Shown: positions 1-9,954, counted from the first letter of the stretch. The stretch: 64,000 nucleotides of DNA from Segatella copri (GCF_949820605.1 NZ_CATKVU010000006.1:1286501-1350500); one strand, 5' to 3'. Translations and numbers: made by a program. Notes: generated by a model from the letters alone, not told the origin.

Positions 1-250
1 CGATGAAGAGGATGAAGCTCAGGTAAGTGAGGTCAACACCCAGGATTCCATCGGCGCTGAGCACCTTGGTCTGCAACAGGTAATCTACAGGCACGGTGAT
101 GAGCAACACGAAGGTTACTGCCAAACCCAGGCCCAAAGAGGTCTTCACGTTCTTGGATACTGCCAAGTATGAACACATACCCAGGAAATAGGCGAAGATC
201 ATGTTATCGACAAAAATCGAACGGAAAAACAAACTTATTGCGTGCTCCAT
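1..250 (-). CDS. nqrE: Na+-translocating NADH:quinone reductase subunit E (partial)
   Basis: NqrE is an integral membrane subunit of the Na+-pumping NADH:ubiquinone oxidoreductase. The visible N-terminal ~83 residues begin MEHAISLFFRSIFVDN and continue into hydrophobic helices typical of the NqrD/NqrE family. The gene runs off the left edge, so its C-terminus and a likely nqrF are not seen. Its ATG is one base past the nqrD stop, which implies translational coupling as the fifth gene of nqrABCDE. The assignment is firm from the residues and from the position in the operon. Confidence 0.93.
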   Translation of the reverse strand, partial: MEHAISLFFRSIFVDNMIFAYFLGMCSYLAVSKNVKTSLGLGLAVTFVLLITVPVDYLLQTKVLSADGILGVDLTYLSFILFI

Positions 251-251
251 C

Positions 252-878
252 TTACTTCTCCTCCTTATAAATATAGGCACGATGTACCCAGATTACACAT
301 CCAACGAGAATCAATGCCATGGCTGGCATGGTCATCATACCGTTGTTAACATATCCGAAGTTGTAAGCTCCCTCTGGAATCAGCTGGAAACCGAGCAATG
401 AGCCACGGCCCAGGAACTCACGAACAGCACCCATAATCACGAGGATGAGGGCGTAACCCAAACCATTACCTACACCATCGAGGAATGAAGGCCAAGGCTT
501 ATTCATCATGGCGAACGCCTCCAAGCGACCCATCAGGATACAGTTGGTAATGATCAGACCCACGTACACTGAGAGCTGCACGCTCACGTCGTAGGCGAAA
601 GCCTTCAGCACCTGGCTCACGATGGTAACCAGGGCAGCAACTACCACCAGCTGGACGATGATACGGATGCGCTGAGGGATGGTGTTGCGGATGATGGAAA
701 TAATCACGTTAGAGAATGCCGTGATGATAGTAACGGCAAGTCCCATCACAATGGCTGGCTTCAGCTGGGAAGTAACAGCCAGGGAACTACAGATACCAAG
801 CACCTGGACGAGAATAGGGTTGTCGCCGTTCAGTGGCTTGATGAATGCCTCCTTATTTTGTTTACTAAATAATGCCAT
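252..878 (-). CDS. nqrD: Na+-translocating NADH:quinone reductase subunit D
   Basis: This 208-residue polytopic membrane protein has about six hydrophobic helices, including the segment SLAVTSQLKPAIVMGLAVTI near the N-terminus. Length and helix pattern match NqrD, which pairs with NqrE and contributes to the Na+ channel and an intramembrane Fe-S site. It lies 12 bases after nqrC and 1 base before nqrE in a tight operon. The start ATG at 878 follows directly from the spacing. Nothing odd is visible. Confidence 0.96.
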   Translation of the reverse strand: MALFSKQNKEAFIKPLNGDNPILVQVLGICSSLAVTSQLKPAIVMGLAVTIITAFSNVIISIIRNTIPQRIRIIVQLVVVAALVTIVSQVLKAFAYDVSVQLSVYVGLIITNCILMGRLEAFAMMNKPWPSFLDGVGNGLGYALILVIMGAVREFLGRGSLLGFQLIPEGAYNFGYVNNGMMTMPAMALILVGCVIWVHRAYIYKEEK

Positions 879-890
879 AATATCGCTTAA

Positions 891-1493
891 TTATTTAATG
901 AATTTAGCAAGACCTTCCTTGAGCATTGCATCCACACCATTAGATGTCAATGTAGCACCGGTAACGGCATCCACATTGTTAGGGTCGCTGGCAGGAGCGT
1001 CTTTCTCAACGCCCAGAGCGATGCCCTCTACTCCATCCTTGTGAATCTTCTTGCCCTGGAATTTCTGCTGCCACTTCAGGTTGTCCTTGATTTCAGCACC
1101 CAGTCCGGCTGTCTCGCCTTCGTGGTTGAAATATACGCCATAGATGGTGTTGTTGTCGGCATCCACGGCGATGAAGCCTGAAATGCCGCCCCAGAGACCC
1201 ATACCCTTTACAGAGTAAACAGTCTTCTTCTGACCATCAATCTCGCACTCGTAATACTTCATGCCGTCCTTCTCCTTCTCGTCCTTCACCACCTCTTTAT
1301 ATTTGGCAGCCGCAGTAGCGTTGTCAAGGTCGCGCAGGTTCAGAGAGTTCAGAATCTGCTTCTGAGTATCAAGAGCCACGTTGGCATCCTGTTTTGTCTT
1401 CAGCGAAGAAGACACGAATGCGAGCAGGAATGCCACGATTACCACGATGATAACCGAATAGATAATAGTATAGCTATTTGAATTTGTCTTCAT
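891..1493 (-). CDS. nqrC: Na+-translocating NADH:quinone reductase subunit C
   Basis: This 200-residue FMN-binding subunit has one N-terminal transmembrane helix (about residues 8-29) followed by a periplasmic FMN-binding domain. The flavinylation motif DAVTGATLTS lies near residues 175-184. The Thr after GA (about residue 181) is the expected covalent FMN attachment site, known in this family to be modified by ApbE. It is shorter than the Vibrio protein but normal for Bacteroidota. It sits 18 bases downstream of nqrB. Confidence 0.96.
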   Translation of the reverse strand: MKTNSNSYTIIYSVIIVVIVAFLLAFVSSSLKTKQDANVALDTQKQILNSLNLRDLDNATAAAKYKEVVKDEKEKDGMKYYECEIDGQKKTVYSVKGMGLWGGISGFIAVDADNNTIYGVYFNHEGETAGLGAEIKDNLKWQQKFQGKKIHKDGVEGIALGVEKDAPASDPNNVDAVTGATLTSNGVDAMLKEGLAKFIK

Positions 1494-1511
1494 ATCTACA
1501 TTCCTCCTACA

Positions 1512-2669
1512 TTATTTAATAGCACGTTTAGCACGGCGTGAGATGTTGCCCTGAACTACACAATAGTCGATGAGTGGAGCAAACATGTTGCCGAAGAAGA
1601 TAGCGAGCATCATACCCTCTGGATAACCTGGGTTCATCACACGTACGATAACGGCGATGGCACCGATGAAGAATCCGTAGAAGTACTTACCCTTCTCAGT
1701 ACGGGCAGAGGTTACAGGGTCGGTAGCCATGAATACGGCACCGAAGCAGAAACCACCGAGAACGATGTGCTCATACCAGGCGATAGGTGTCATGCCGAGA
1801 GCCTGGAAGATAAGCGCCATCACGATGCCGCCTGCGAATACTGAGCCCATGGTCTTCCAGGATGCGATGCCTGTCCAGAGAAGGATGATGGCACCGATGG
1901 CGATGGCGATGACTGAAGTCTCACCGATACAGCCAGGAATGAAACCGATGATAGAATCGCAGAGACTAGCTGAAGGCATGCTGCCCTGAGCCAGCTGACC
2001 GAGAGGAGTAGCAGCAGTGAAGCCATCAGGCAGGGTGTTACCCAGACCGAAGATAGCATCCTTAGCCACCCAGACCTTATCACCACTCATAGCCAATGGA
2101 TATGAGAAGAAGAGGAACATACGGGCACCCACAGCCACATTGAAGATGTTCATACCGGTACCACCGAAGATCTCCTTGCAGAAGATAACTGCGAAGGCGC
2201 ACGCCAGGGCGAGCATCCACAGCGGTGTAGAGATAGGAATAATCAACGGGATGATGATACCGCTGACGAGGTAACCCTCCTGGATTTCCTCGTGCTTCCA
2301 CTGAGCCCAGGCAAACTCGATGCCGAGACCCACGATGTAGCTAACCAGCAACTTAGGGAGGACAGCCAGGAATCCGAAGCCGAAGACCTCGATGAAGCTG
2401 GCAGTATCCAGTGTACCTGCAGCCTTGAAATTCTGGTATCCCACATTATACATACCGAAGAGCAAAGCAGGAATCAGGGCGATTACCACAAAGCTCATGA
2501 TGCGCTTCGAGTCGATGGAATCGTGGATGCTGGCTCCGCTCTTCGCTGTCGTATTTGGCACGTACAGGAAGCTCTCAAAACCGTCAAACACGCTCTCGAA
2601 GGCATGCAGCTTACCTCCCTTCTGGAAGTTAGGCTTTATCTTATTGAGATAATTTCTTAATGCACTCAT
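1512..2669 (-). CDS. nqrB: Na+-translocating NADH:quinone reductase subunit B
   Basis: This 385-residue membrane subunit carries a second covalently bound FMN; the motif DGFTAATPLG places the attachment Thr near residue 221. About ten hydrophobic helices are visible. The C-terminal part includes FMATDPVTSARTEKGKYFYG, a segment shared by NqrB and RnfD. It lies 26 bases after nqrA and 18 before nqrC. In the family it binds riboflavin and quinone and forms the core of the Na+ pump. Confidence 0.96.
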   Translation of the reverse strand: MSALRNYLNKIKPNFQKGGKLHAFESVFDGFESFLYVPNTTAKSGASIHDSIDSKRIMSFVVIALIPALLFGMYNVGYQNFKAAGTLDTASFIEVFGFGFLAVLPKLLVSYIVGLGIEFAWAQWKHEEIQEGYLVSGIIIPLIIPISTPLWMLALACAFAVIFCKEIFGGTGMNIFNVAVGARMFLFFSYPLAMSGDKVWVAKDAIFGLGNTLPDGFTAATPLGQLAQGSMPSASLCDSIIGFIPGCIGETSVIAIAIGAIILLWTGIASWKTMGSVFAGGIVMALIFQALGMTPIAWYEHIVLGGFCFGAVFMATDPVTSARTEKGKYFYGFFIGAIAVIVRVMNPGYPEGMMLAIFFGNMFAPLIDYCVVQGNISRRAKRAIK

Positions 2670-2695
2670 TATTTAAATAATTAATAGTACTAAAA

Positions 2696-4051
2696 CTAAG
2701 CGTTCTCCTTGCGCAGGGTATTCAAGCCCTCGCGTACAATCTTCTGCAATTCGAGCTTAGATGAATCCACGAACTCAGCCACAGCAAAATCTTCAGGACT
2801 TACCTCGTAGATACCGAGCTGCTCCTGCTTGTCGATATCGCCGGCGATGATTGCCTTGATGAGATACTCACCATAGATGTCCATCGGGAGCACCTTGTCA
2901 TACTCGCCGCTCATGATCATGTGGCGCTCGCCACCCTTCACGCGGGCATCGAGATTATACTCCTTCTTCTTGCCGAAGAGCCAGGAGAGATATGAACGCG
3001 ATGTAGAGAACTGATCGGTACGTGGAAGAATCCAACCCAGCATCTCGTCGTTGTCATCACCCTCTGGGATGGCTGTAATCTCTGATGTATGACCACCTAC
3101 AAAATCGGCTGTAGTCGTCTTCACGCCGGTAAGAGGATTACCATTGATAAGTCGCACATGATCAGCAGCTTTCAGCTGATTGGCTACAAAACTGCTCAAA
3201 GGTGTACCTACCAATACTTCAGCATAGCCAGGAGTCTTGATTTCACTACCAGCCACAGCTACAGTCTTGTGCAAATCAACCTTACCTGTCAGGAAGAGTC
3301 TTCCGAAGAAGATAACCGATGCTGGATCTACTGTCCAAACCACCTCGCCTTTGTTTACAGGGTCGATGTTGTTCACCTGTACGCCTACATTACCTGCCGG
3401 ACAAGGACCGTCGAATACATTGAGTTCTACGTTCTTAGCCTCGCCGAGCGCATTGCTGTGCTGGTCAACGCCAACACCAAGATAAGTTTTCGCAATCTTG
3501 CTCAAGGCTGTCAAACCCGTCTGGAAAGCCTCTTCGTTGCCTTCGAGTTCTACCTCAAAGTCGGCTGCAAGCGGCATGTCGCGGAGGGCAGAAACGAAAA
3601 TTGCCTTAGGCTTGGTGTCGGGAGTTGTGGACACAGCATAAGGCAACTGGTTGATGTATCCGAAGAGACCAGCCTCAAGCAGCGCCTGCTTGACAGCCTC
3701 ACCGTCTAACGCATCAACGTTTTTCTTACCAAAATCCGTAGAGGTCTGTACTGCGTCGGCCTTCACCTTCACGCAGAGCACCTTTCGGCGCTCACCTCTC
3801 TCAATGGCGGTTACTTCTCCGCTCACTGGCGAGGCAAACTTCACCTCCGGGCAAGCCTTGTTCACAAACAAGGCATCTCCGGCATTGACATGATCGCCCT
3901 CGCGTACCACTACCTTAGGAGTCACACCCACGAAAGCCGCAGGAACCAGCGCATATTCGCCAGCCTGAGCCACCTGGAGCGTTACATCCTTGGAAGCCTT
4001 ACCCGTAAGGTTAATGTCCAAGCCTTTACGTAACTTAATTACATTTGCCAT
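2696..4051 (-). CDS. nqrA: Na+-translocating NADH:quinone reductase subunit A
   Basis: This 451-residue cytoplasmic subunit is the first gene of the nqr operon. The N-terminal region MANVIKLRKGLDINLTGKAS is a typical NqrA start, followed by a lipoyl-like segment (VVREGDHVNAGDALFVNK, about residues 48-65). The family subunit lies on the cytoplasmic face of the complex near the quinone site. The length matches the family. The operon reads leftward A-B-C-D-E, and the promoter must lie in the 330-base gap shared with the divergent tamB gene. Confidence 0.96.
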   Translation of the reverse strand: MANVIKLRKGLDINLTGKASKDVTLQVAQAGEYALVPAAFVGVTPKVVVREGDHVNAGDALFVNKACPEVKFASPVSGEVTAIERGERRKVLCVKVKADAVQTSTDFGKKNVDALDGEAVKQALLEAGLFGYINQLPYAVSTTPDTKPKAIFVSALRDMPLAADFEVELEGNEEAFQTGLTALSKIAKTYLGVGVDQHSNALGEAKNVELNVFDGPCPAGNVGVQVNNIDPVNKGEVVWTVDPASVIFFGRLFLTGKVDLHKTVAVAGSEIKTPGYAEVLVGTPLSSFVANQLKAADHVRLINGNPLTGVKTTTADFVGGHTSEITAIPEGDDNDEMLGWILPRTDQFSTSRSYLSWLFGKKKEYNLDARVKGGERHMIMSGEYDKVLPMDIYGEYLIKAIIAGDIDKQEQLGIYEVSPEDFAVAEFVDSSKLELQKIVREGLNTLRKENA

Positions 4052-4383
4052 AACTACATTAAAAAATATTATATATAAACTTATTAATCACTTCAAGATA
4101 CATGCTTCAGCGCCCTCATCAAGACGCTATACTGGCCATCTGCCATAAAACATATATTTTATCTACTTCTATGCTGAAACTTCTAAACGTGCTGCAAAAA
4201 TAGTGAAAAAAAGTGATATAAAAAAGAAAAATTGTGTGAATTATTCGATTTTATGCCGATTTTTCAGTAATTTTGTCGCAAAATTCAAATTAGTAACATT
4301 TTTGTAAACTAGAGAAAGCAACTCTGAAACATTTAAAACATATCATCAATAGCATTATATGGACGCTGGCTGCTGTCTATTTC
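4052..4383. promoter_or_regulatory. Divergent nqrA/tamB intergenic region with candidate promoters
   Basis: This AT-rich gap separates the leftward nqr operon from the rightward TamB gene. A minus-strand TATTTTTG (bases 4195-4202), followed by GCAGC, fits the Bacteroidota -7 element and would give a ~140-base nqr leader. A plus-strand TAATTTTG (4268-4275) could drive tamB. Neither has an obvious TTG at the ideal 19-20 base spacing, so these are candidates only. Confidence 0.4.
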
Positions 4384-7300
4384 TTGCTTGTCGTACTGTT
4401 GCACGTGCCACCAGTACAGGCCTTCATCGGCTCTGAAGTAGCCGGTGCACTGGCTCAGAAATTCGGCACTCAGGTAAGTATCGGAAAGGTGAATCTGGGC
4501 TTCTTCAACCGCATTATCATAGATGACGTGATGATGCTCGACCAGAAGGGCGACAGCATGATCTGTGCTTCGCGCGTATCGGCAAAGCTCGATTTCCTGC
4601 CTTTGAAGGATGGCAAGATTTCGGTTTCATCTGCCCAGCTATTCGGTCTCAACGCCAACATCTACAAGCAGGATGCCAAGAGCCCGATGAACATCCAGTT
4701 CGTGCTCGATTCGCTGGCTTCGAAAGATACCACCCGCCATACTCCGCTCGACCTGCACATCGGAAGCCTGATTATCCGTCATGGTGCCGTTGCCTACAGC
4801 CAGCGCGATATTGCGCCTAAGCCGGGCGTCTTTTCGCCGCAGCATCTAGGCATCACCGACCTCTCTGCCCACATTATCCTGGGCCATCTCACCGACAAGG
4901 ATATCCATTTGGCTGTCAAGAAGATAGCGCTGAAAGATAAATCAGGACTTCAACTCAGAAATCTGAGATTCAAACTCGATGCCGACCAGCAGCAAGCCCT
5001 GCTCAGAGACTTCAGCATCGAGCTCCCTCATTCGCAATTGCAGTTTGATGACCTGCGCGCTACCTACCGCATCGAGAACAAGCATATCGTAAAGCCTACA
5101 CTCCAGTTTCAGGGCGGCATCAAGCCGTCCGTCATCACGCTTGCCGATATTGCCTGCTTCGTACCTGAACTCCGCAAGTTCAAGGATGCCCTGCAGCTTC
5201 ATCTCCAGTTTTCGGGCACCAGTACATCTGCCCGCATCCATAACCTCGAATTCAAGACTCAGAGCGGCAGTCTGCTGCTCAAGGCTAACGGCCGTGTGAG
5301 CGATTGGGACCGCCTTCTGCGCTGGAAGGCAAACATCTCAGCCCTCAAGATATCAGGCGATGGCATCGGAGAGGTTTCCAGAAATCTGGGCAAACGCATC
5401 AGCATTCCGAAAGAAGTGCTGCGCCTGGGCGACATATATTATATAGGTGAAGTATATGGTGCAGGCAAGAACGTAGGCACCCGCGGCCAGCTGAAGACCG
5501 GTGTGGGCGAAGTAGCCATCAATGCCGAAAAGGCTGGCTCCGAGCTCAAGGCTAGCATCAACACCCAGGGCATCAACCTGGGCCGCATCCTCGACAACGG
5601 GCAGTTCGGCATCCTGGCAGCATCGCTTTCGGCTCACGGCAACAAGCAGCATTTCTATGCCAAGGGCAGCATTCCGCGCTTCGATTTCAACAAGTACAGC
5701 TACCGCAACATTCAGATAGACGGCAGCTATAACCGGGGATTGCTCGAAGGACTTGCATCCATCGCCGACCCTAACGCCAACATCCAGGTAGAAGGCTCCT
5801 ACTCCATCCCGCACAAACAGTATGCAGCTACTGCCCATGTACAGCATCTGCTGCCAACCATCCTGGGGCTGAAGGTAGCCGACAAGACCTACAGTCTCGA
5901 TGGCATCACCGTAAGTGCCAAGAACCAGGGCAAGGACAGCTATTTCGACCTCGAAGCCCCGTTCGCCAGCATCCATGTTGACGGAGAGTACGATTACGCT
6001 ACTCTCACCAAGAGCTTCACCAATCTGGTAGCCAGCAAACTGCCTACCCTTCCGGGCATCGGCAAGGTAGACAGGAGTGCGAAGAACCATTTCACCTTCC
6101 AGGCAGAAATCACCTCTACCGAGATACTGCAGCGCATGCTGGGCATTCCGCTGAAGATAGAGCAGCCCGTCTTTGCCGATGGATTCATGAACGATGCCGA
6201 GAAAACCGTCAATATCTATGCCAGCGTGCCTGACTTCAGCTATGGCGGCAAAGACTATCATGGAGCCAAAGTGCGACTGCATACCATCAACGATTCGCTC
6301 AAGGTAGATGCGCAGATCAGACAGGGCAAATGGGGCGATAACGGACCGGCCATCCACGTAAAGGCAGCCGCTGCCGACAACCAGCTCTTCGCCAAGCTCT
6401 TCTACAACAACCATTCGGCTAAGCTCCCTATCCAGGGCATCATCGATACGAGGGCGCAGTTCTTCAAGAACGAAGATCATGTTTCTACCGCCCACGTAAC
6501 CATACACCCGTCTGAAATCAGAATCGACGGCACGCCGTGGGAGGTTCATCCTGCCGACATCATCTACAGCAAGAACCGCCTGCTGGTAGACCATTTCGCC
6601 GTGAGCCACGACCAGCAGCACGTCATCGTTTCCGGTCTTGCTACACCCGAGAAGACCGATTCTATCGTTGCCGACCTGAAGGATGTGGATGTGGCATACG
6701 TGCTGAACCTCATCAATTTCCATTCGGTAGATTTCACCGGCAAGGCTTCGGGCAAGGCTATCATCAAGAGCCTCTTCAACGACCCTGATGCCTACGCCCA
6801 GCTAGACGTGAAGGAGTTTACCTTCGAAAACGGACCGCTCGGTGTGCTCCATGCTGGTGTCAACTTCAACAAGGAGCTCGAACAGATTGATATTCATGCA
6901 GTTGCCGATGATGGTCCGGAGCATCAGACGCTCATCAACGGATACGTCTCGCCTAAGCGCAACTATATCGACCTGGGTATCGATGCCCAGGGCACCAGCA
7001 TGAAATTCCTCGAGAATTTCTGCGGCAGTTTCATGAACCAGGTAGAAGCCTGGGGCGATGGCCATCTCAATGTGGTGGGCGATTTGAAAAACATCAATCT
7101 CGTGGGCGACCTTACCGCTCACGGCAAGGTGCACCTCAAGCAGCTCAACACCGATTATACCTTCGATGCGCTCCGTGCCCACGCTATCCCAGATGATATC
7201 CTCATAGAGAATGATACCATCTTCGACCGCAACCGCAACATAGCCATCCTGAGCGGAGGCATCCACCACCAGCACCTCACCAGGCTGAGCTACGACCTCG

Positions 7301-8604
7301 ATATCAAGGCGCACAACTTCCTGGGCTTCGATACCCGCGAGTTTGGCGACAACACCTTCTATGGCACCATCTATGCCACGGGCGAGGTAGGCATCCACGG
7401 CAAGAGCGGCGAAACCGTCATCGATATCAACGCCGAGCCCGAACCGGGCAGCATCTTTGTATATAATGTGGCAAGTCCGGACGCCATCAGCGACAAGAGC
7501 TTTATCCACTGGCATGAGATTGTGCCGGATATCATGGACAGCCTGAACGGGGCTCCAACTACGAAACAGAGAGAGGATGACATCGATTTCGAATCGGATA
7601 TGCGCATCAACTTCCTCGTAAACACCAACCAGAACCTCACGCTCAAGCTGATCATGGACGAGCAGTCGGGCGATTACATCACCCTGAACGGAGATGGCGT
7701 AATTCGCGCCAACTACTTCAACAAGGGCTCGTTCGACATGTTTGGCAACTATGTGGTAGACCACGGCACCTACAAGCTCACCATCCAGAATCTCATCAAG
7801 AAGGAGTTCGAGTTTATGCCGGGCGGCACCATCGCCTTCGGTGGCAATCCATACAACGCCCCACTCAATCTGCGGGCTAAATATACCGTAAACGGAGTGC
7901 CGCTGAGCGACCTGCGCATAGGCCGTTCGTTCTCGGGCAACAACATCCGCGTAGACTGCCTGATGGACATCACCGGCACGCCTCAATCGCCTAAGGTAGA
8001 TTTCTCTATGGACCTGCCTACGGTTAACAGCGATGCGAAGCAGATGATCTACTCTATCATCAATTCGCAGGAAGAGATGAACCAGCAGGTGCTCTATCTC
8101 TTGGGCATCGGCCGGTTCTACGCCCAGACCAACAACAACCAGGTGAGCGAGGACGGTGAACAGCAGAGTCAGACTTCGCTGGCGATGCAGAGCCTGCTGA
8201 GCGGCACCATCTCGCAGCAGCTGAACACCGTACTTTCTAACGTGGTGAAGAGCAACAACTGGAATTTCGGTGCCAACATATCTACGGGCGATGAAGGTTT
8301 CAACAATGCCGAATATGAGGGCATTCTGAGCGGCAAGCTGCTCAATAACCGGTTACTCTTCAATGGCCAGTTCGGTTATCGCGACAATCCGAATGCCACG
8401 CAGAGTTTCATCGGTGATTTTGACCTCCGCTACCTCATCTTCCCTAACGGCAACCTCGCCATACGCATGTACAATCAGACCAACGACCGCTATTTTACGC
8501 GCAACAGTCTGAACACGCAGGGTCTCGGCCTCATCATGAAGAAAGACTTCAACGGCCTCCGCGATTTCTTCGGCATCAAAAAGAAGAAGAAGAAAAAGAA
8601 ATAA
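4384..8604 (+). CDS. tamB: TamB-like translocation/assembly module protein (DUF490)
   Basis: This ~1,406-residue protein has an N-terminal hydrophobic anchor (FLLVVLLHVPPVQ), then a very long repetitive beta-rich region, and a C-terminal TamB/DUF490 domain (about residues 1000-1370, with LNLRAKYTVNGVPLSDLR and GTPQSPKVDFSMDLPT). TamB-family proteins span the periplasm and act in outer-membrane protein or lipid transfer. The coordinates use a TTG start, which would cut the anchor helix. The open frame continues upstream to a stop at 4294 without any ATG, so the real start may be a CTG at 4324 or another non-AUG codon. The protein ends in a lysine run of nine residues. Confidence 0.88.
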   Translation: MLVVLLHVPPVQAFIGSEVAGALAQKFGTQVSIGKVNLGFFNRIIIDDVMMLDQKGDSMICASRVSAKLDFLPLKDGKISVSSAQLFGLNANIYKQDAKSPMNIQFVLDSLASKDTTRHTPLDLHIGSLIIRHGAVAYSQRDIAPKPGVFSPQHLGITDLSAHIILGHLTDKDIHLAVKKIALKDKSGLQLRNLRFKLDADQQQALLRDFSIELPHSQLQFDDLRATYRIENKHIVKPTLQFQGGIKPSVITLADIACFVPELRKFKDALQLHLQFSGTSTSARIHNLEFKTQSGSLLLKANGRVSDWDRLLRWKANISALKISGDGIGEVSRNLGKRISIPKEVLRLGDIYYIGEVYGAGKNVGTRGQLKTGVGEVAINAEKAGSELKASINTQGINLGRILDNGQFGILAASLSAHGNKQHFYAKGSIPRFDFNKYSYRNIQIDGSYNRGLLEGLASIADPNANIQVEGSYSIPHKQYAATAHVQHLLPTILGLKVADKTYSLDGITVSAKNQGKDSYFDLEAPFASIHVDGEYDYATLTKSFTNLVASKLPTLPGIGKVDRSAKNHFTFQAEITSTEILQRMLGIPLKIEQPVFADGFMNDAEKTVNIYASVPDFSYGGKDYHGAKVRLHTINDSLKVDAQIRQGKWGDNGPAIHVKAAAADNQLFAKLFYNNHSAKLPIQGIIDTRAQFFKNEDHVSTAHVTIHPSEIRIDGTPWEVHPADIIYSKNRLLVDHFAVSHDQQHVIVSGLATPEKTDSIVADLKDVDVAYVLNLINFHSVDFTGKASGKAIIKSLFNDPDAYAQLDVKEFTFENGPLGVLHAGVNFNKELEQIDIHAVADDGPEHQTLINGYVSPKRNYIDLGIDAQGTSMKFLENFCGSFMNQVEAWGDGHLNVVGDLKNINLVGDLTAHGKVHLKQLNTDYTFDALRAHAIPDDILIENDTIFDRNRNIAILSGGIHHQHLTRLSYDLDIKAHNFLGFDTREFGDNTFYGTIYATGEVGIHGKSGETVIDINAEPEPGSIFVYNVASPDAISDKSFIHWHEIVPDIMDSLNGAPTTKQREDDIDFESDMRINFLVNTNQNLTLKLIMDEQSGDYITLNGDGVIRANYFNKGSFDMFGNYVVDHGTYKLTIQNLIKKEFEFMPGGTIAFGGNPYNAPLNLRAKYTVNGVPLSDLRIGRSFSGNNIRVDCLMDITGTPQSPKVDFSMDLPTVNSDAKQMIYSIINSQEEMNQQVLYLLGIGRFYAQTNNNQVSEDGEQQSQTSLAMQSLLSGTISQQLNTVLSNVVKSNNWNFGANISTGDEGFNNAEYEGILSGKLLNNRLLFNGQFGYRDNPNATQSFIGDFDLRYLIFPNGNLAIRMYNQTNDRYFTRNSLNTQGLGLIMKKDFNGLRDFFGIKKKKKKKK

Positions 8605-8610
8605 AAAGCC

Positions 8611-8653
8611 AAAAAGAGGGTGGGGCATAACCAGATGACTCACCCTCTTTTTA
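8611..8653 (+). terminator. Rho-independent terminator after tamB
   Basis: A stem with arms AAAAAGAGGGTG and CACCCTCTTTTT begins seven bases after the TamB stop and ends in a T-run. It belongs to the same GGGTG...CACCC style as terminators at 28.9, 29.9 and 62.9 kb in this window. Confidence 0.85.
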
Positions 8654-8694
8654 TTTTCAGATAGCAGTCGCCTAATATGAGTCCAGTTAAGATT

Positions 8695-8813
8695 GTGTAC
8701 GAACTCGTACACTTTTCCAAAATCAGGAAACAGAATATAGAAATTCCGATAATGTTAGAGATTTTGAATGTTGAGTGGTCTATATGCCACGATGAAAAGG
8801 TGGCATATAGACC
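8695..8813. repeat. Two inverted repeats in the tamB-rpn gap
   Basis: Bases 8695-8712 form an 18-base palindrome (arms GTGTACGA and TCGTACAC, 2-base centre). Bases 8777-8813 form a perfect 14-base stem (arm GGTCTATATGCCAC) around a 9-base loop. The second lacks a long T-run, so it is either a weak bidirectional terminator or an element remnant. No gene is visible in 8605-8861. Confidence 0.6.
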
Positions 8814-8861
8814 CTTGATTATATGGTGATATTCGTAATCTACATCTCCGCTTTCTGTTTT

Positions 8862-9794
8862 TTATGAATTGCTCAGATTCTTGATGATATCTAAAGGCAG
8901 CTGGGTAGCCTTGGCAACCTGTTCGGCAGAAAGTCCCATTGCCAGCATATTCTTAGCTATTTCCAGGGCTTTCTGGTTCATCCCCTTTTCCATACCTTCC
9001 GCAAGACCTTTTTCCATACCTTCCTTCATTCCCTTTTCCATACCCTCAGCTATACCTTCACGCTTGGCAGTGTCTACGGAATTCTTGATGTCACGATATG
9101 CCATCTTGCTGGTCTCGTACTCCCTCATTTCCTGCGGAGTAAACTTGGCAATCTCGGCTTCCTCGAAGAGGCGGTCGAAAACCTTGTCGCACAGCTCCTT
9201 CGGGCGCTGGGTAAGCTTATAGAGATTCTTCAGTGCATAGAGCCACTTCTCGTAGAGCGTATCCAGTTCTTCCAGGGGTTTGTTGAACTTGGAAATCTCT
9301 ACATAAATATATTCGAGCTTGTCGTAAAACACTTTGTGGGTAGCTGTGTCGCACAACTGCACATGATGGCGGATTTTCTCCTTGTCGAAGGCGTCCTCGT
9401 TCATGCTGAAGTTGAGCAGGGCTACGGTATAGACATGATTGAGTCTGAAATCCCATTCACTCCCCTTTAGTGCCTGTTCACGGATAGGAAAGGTTGAGTA
9501 GAAAAGGGCGCGATTCTTGAAATACGTCTGGTAGGCATTCTGCATTTCTACGATGAACTTCTCGCCGTTTTCTCCCTCGCAATATACATCAAAGATGGCT
9601 CTGCGGTCGGTATAGACATCTCCCACGTGCTCCGGGTTCAGATACGATACGTCCTTCACAACCTGTCTGCCATTAAACAAGCTGTTGAGGAAGCAAATGA
9701 GCAAATCCTTGTTCATTGCTGTTCCAAAAATTCGCTTGAAACCGAAGTCGGTCAGCAAGCTGATGTATCTTTCTTCTACCTGTTTCATACGCAT
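8862..9794 (-). CDS. Rpn family recombination-promoting nuclease / PD-(D/E)XK transposase-like protein
   Basis: This ~310-residue protein matches the Rpn/YhgA-like family, cytoplasmic PD-(D/E)XK nucleases abundant in Bacteroidales. The N-terminus has ISLLTDFGFKRIFGT, and the nuclease core shows FDVYCEGENGEKFIVEMQNA, giving Asp and Glu-x-Gln active-site candidates. The C-terminus carries several EGMEKG-type repeats, as is common in this family. I chose the start MRMKQVEE at 9794 because a good promoter (9881-9911) lies upstream and the longer frame would start inside it. It is isolated, with no evident operon partner. Confidence 0.85.
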   Translation of the reverse strand: MRMKQVEERYISLLTDFGFKRIFGTAMNKDLLICFLNSLFNGRQVVKDVSYLNPEHVGDVYTDRRAIFDVYCEGENGEKFIVEMQNAYQTYFKNRALFYSTFPIREQALKGSEWDFRLNHVYTVALLNFSMNEDAFDKEKIRHHVQLCDTATHKVFYDKLEYIYVEISKFNKPLEELDTLYEKWLYALKNLYKLTQRPKELCDKVFDRLFEEAEIAKFTPQEMREYETSKMAYRDIKNSVDTAKREGIAEGMEKGMKEGMEKGLAEGMEKGMNQKALEIAKNMLAMGLSAEQVAKATQLPLDIIKNLSNS

Positions 9795-9880
9795 TATGTT
9801 TTTATTTGTACTGCAAAGATTATGCCAGCGAGCGCAATGAAAGCTTGCTTTCTGATTGCCGAGCGCCGCACAATCTTCTG

Positions 9881-9911
9881 CAAAGATACGCTGAATATTT
9901 GTAACTTCCAA
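9881..9911 (-). promoter_or_regulatory. Bacteroidota promoter of the Rpn gene
   Basis: On the minus strand TTG (complement of 9909-9911) is followed by exactly 20 bases and then TATCTTTG (complement of 9881-9888). This is a full match to the Bacteroidota -33/-7 form and gives a leader of about 80 bases before the chosen Rpn start. Confidence 0.7.
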
Positions 9912-9954
9912 ATTTTTAGGGCTGTTTTTTACATTGAGGAGTGGAAAGTCTTTT

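Noticed and set aside
5353..7986. Long minus-strand open frames (456 and 394 codons) opposite the TamB gene
   Set aside because: They are antisense shadows of a long, GC-rich coding frame. Their translations lack domains or start signals, and the plus frame has clear TamB features.
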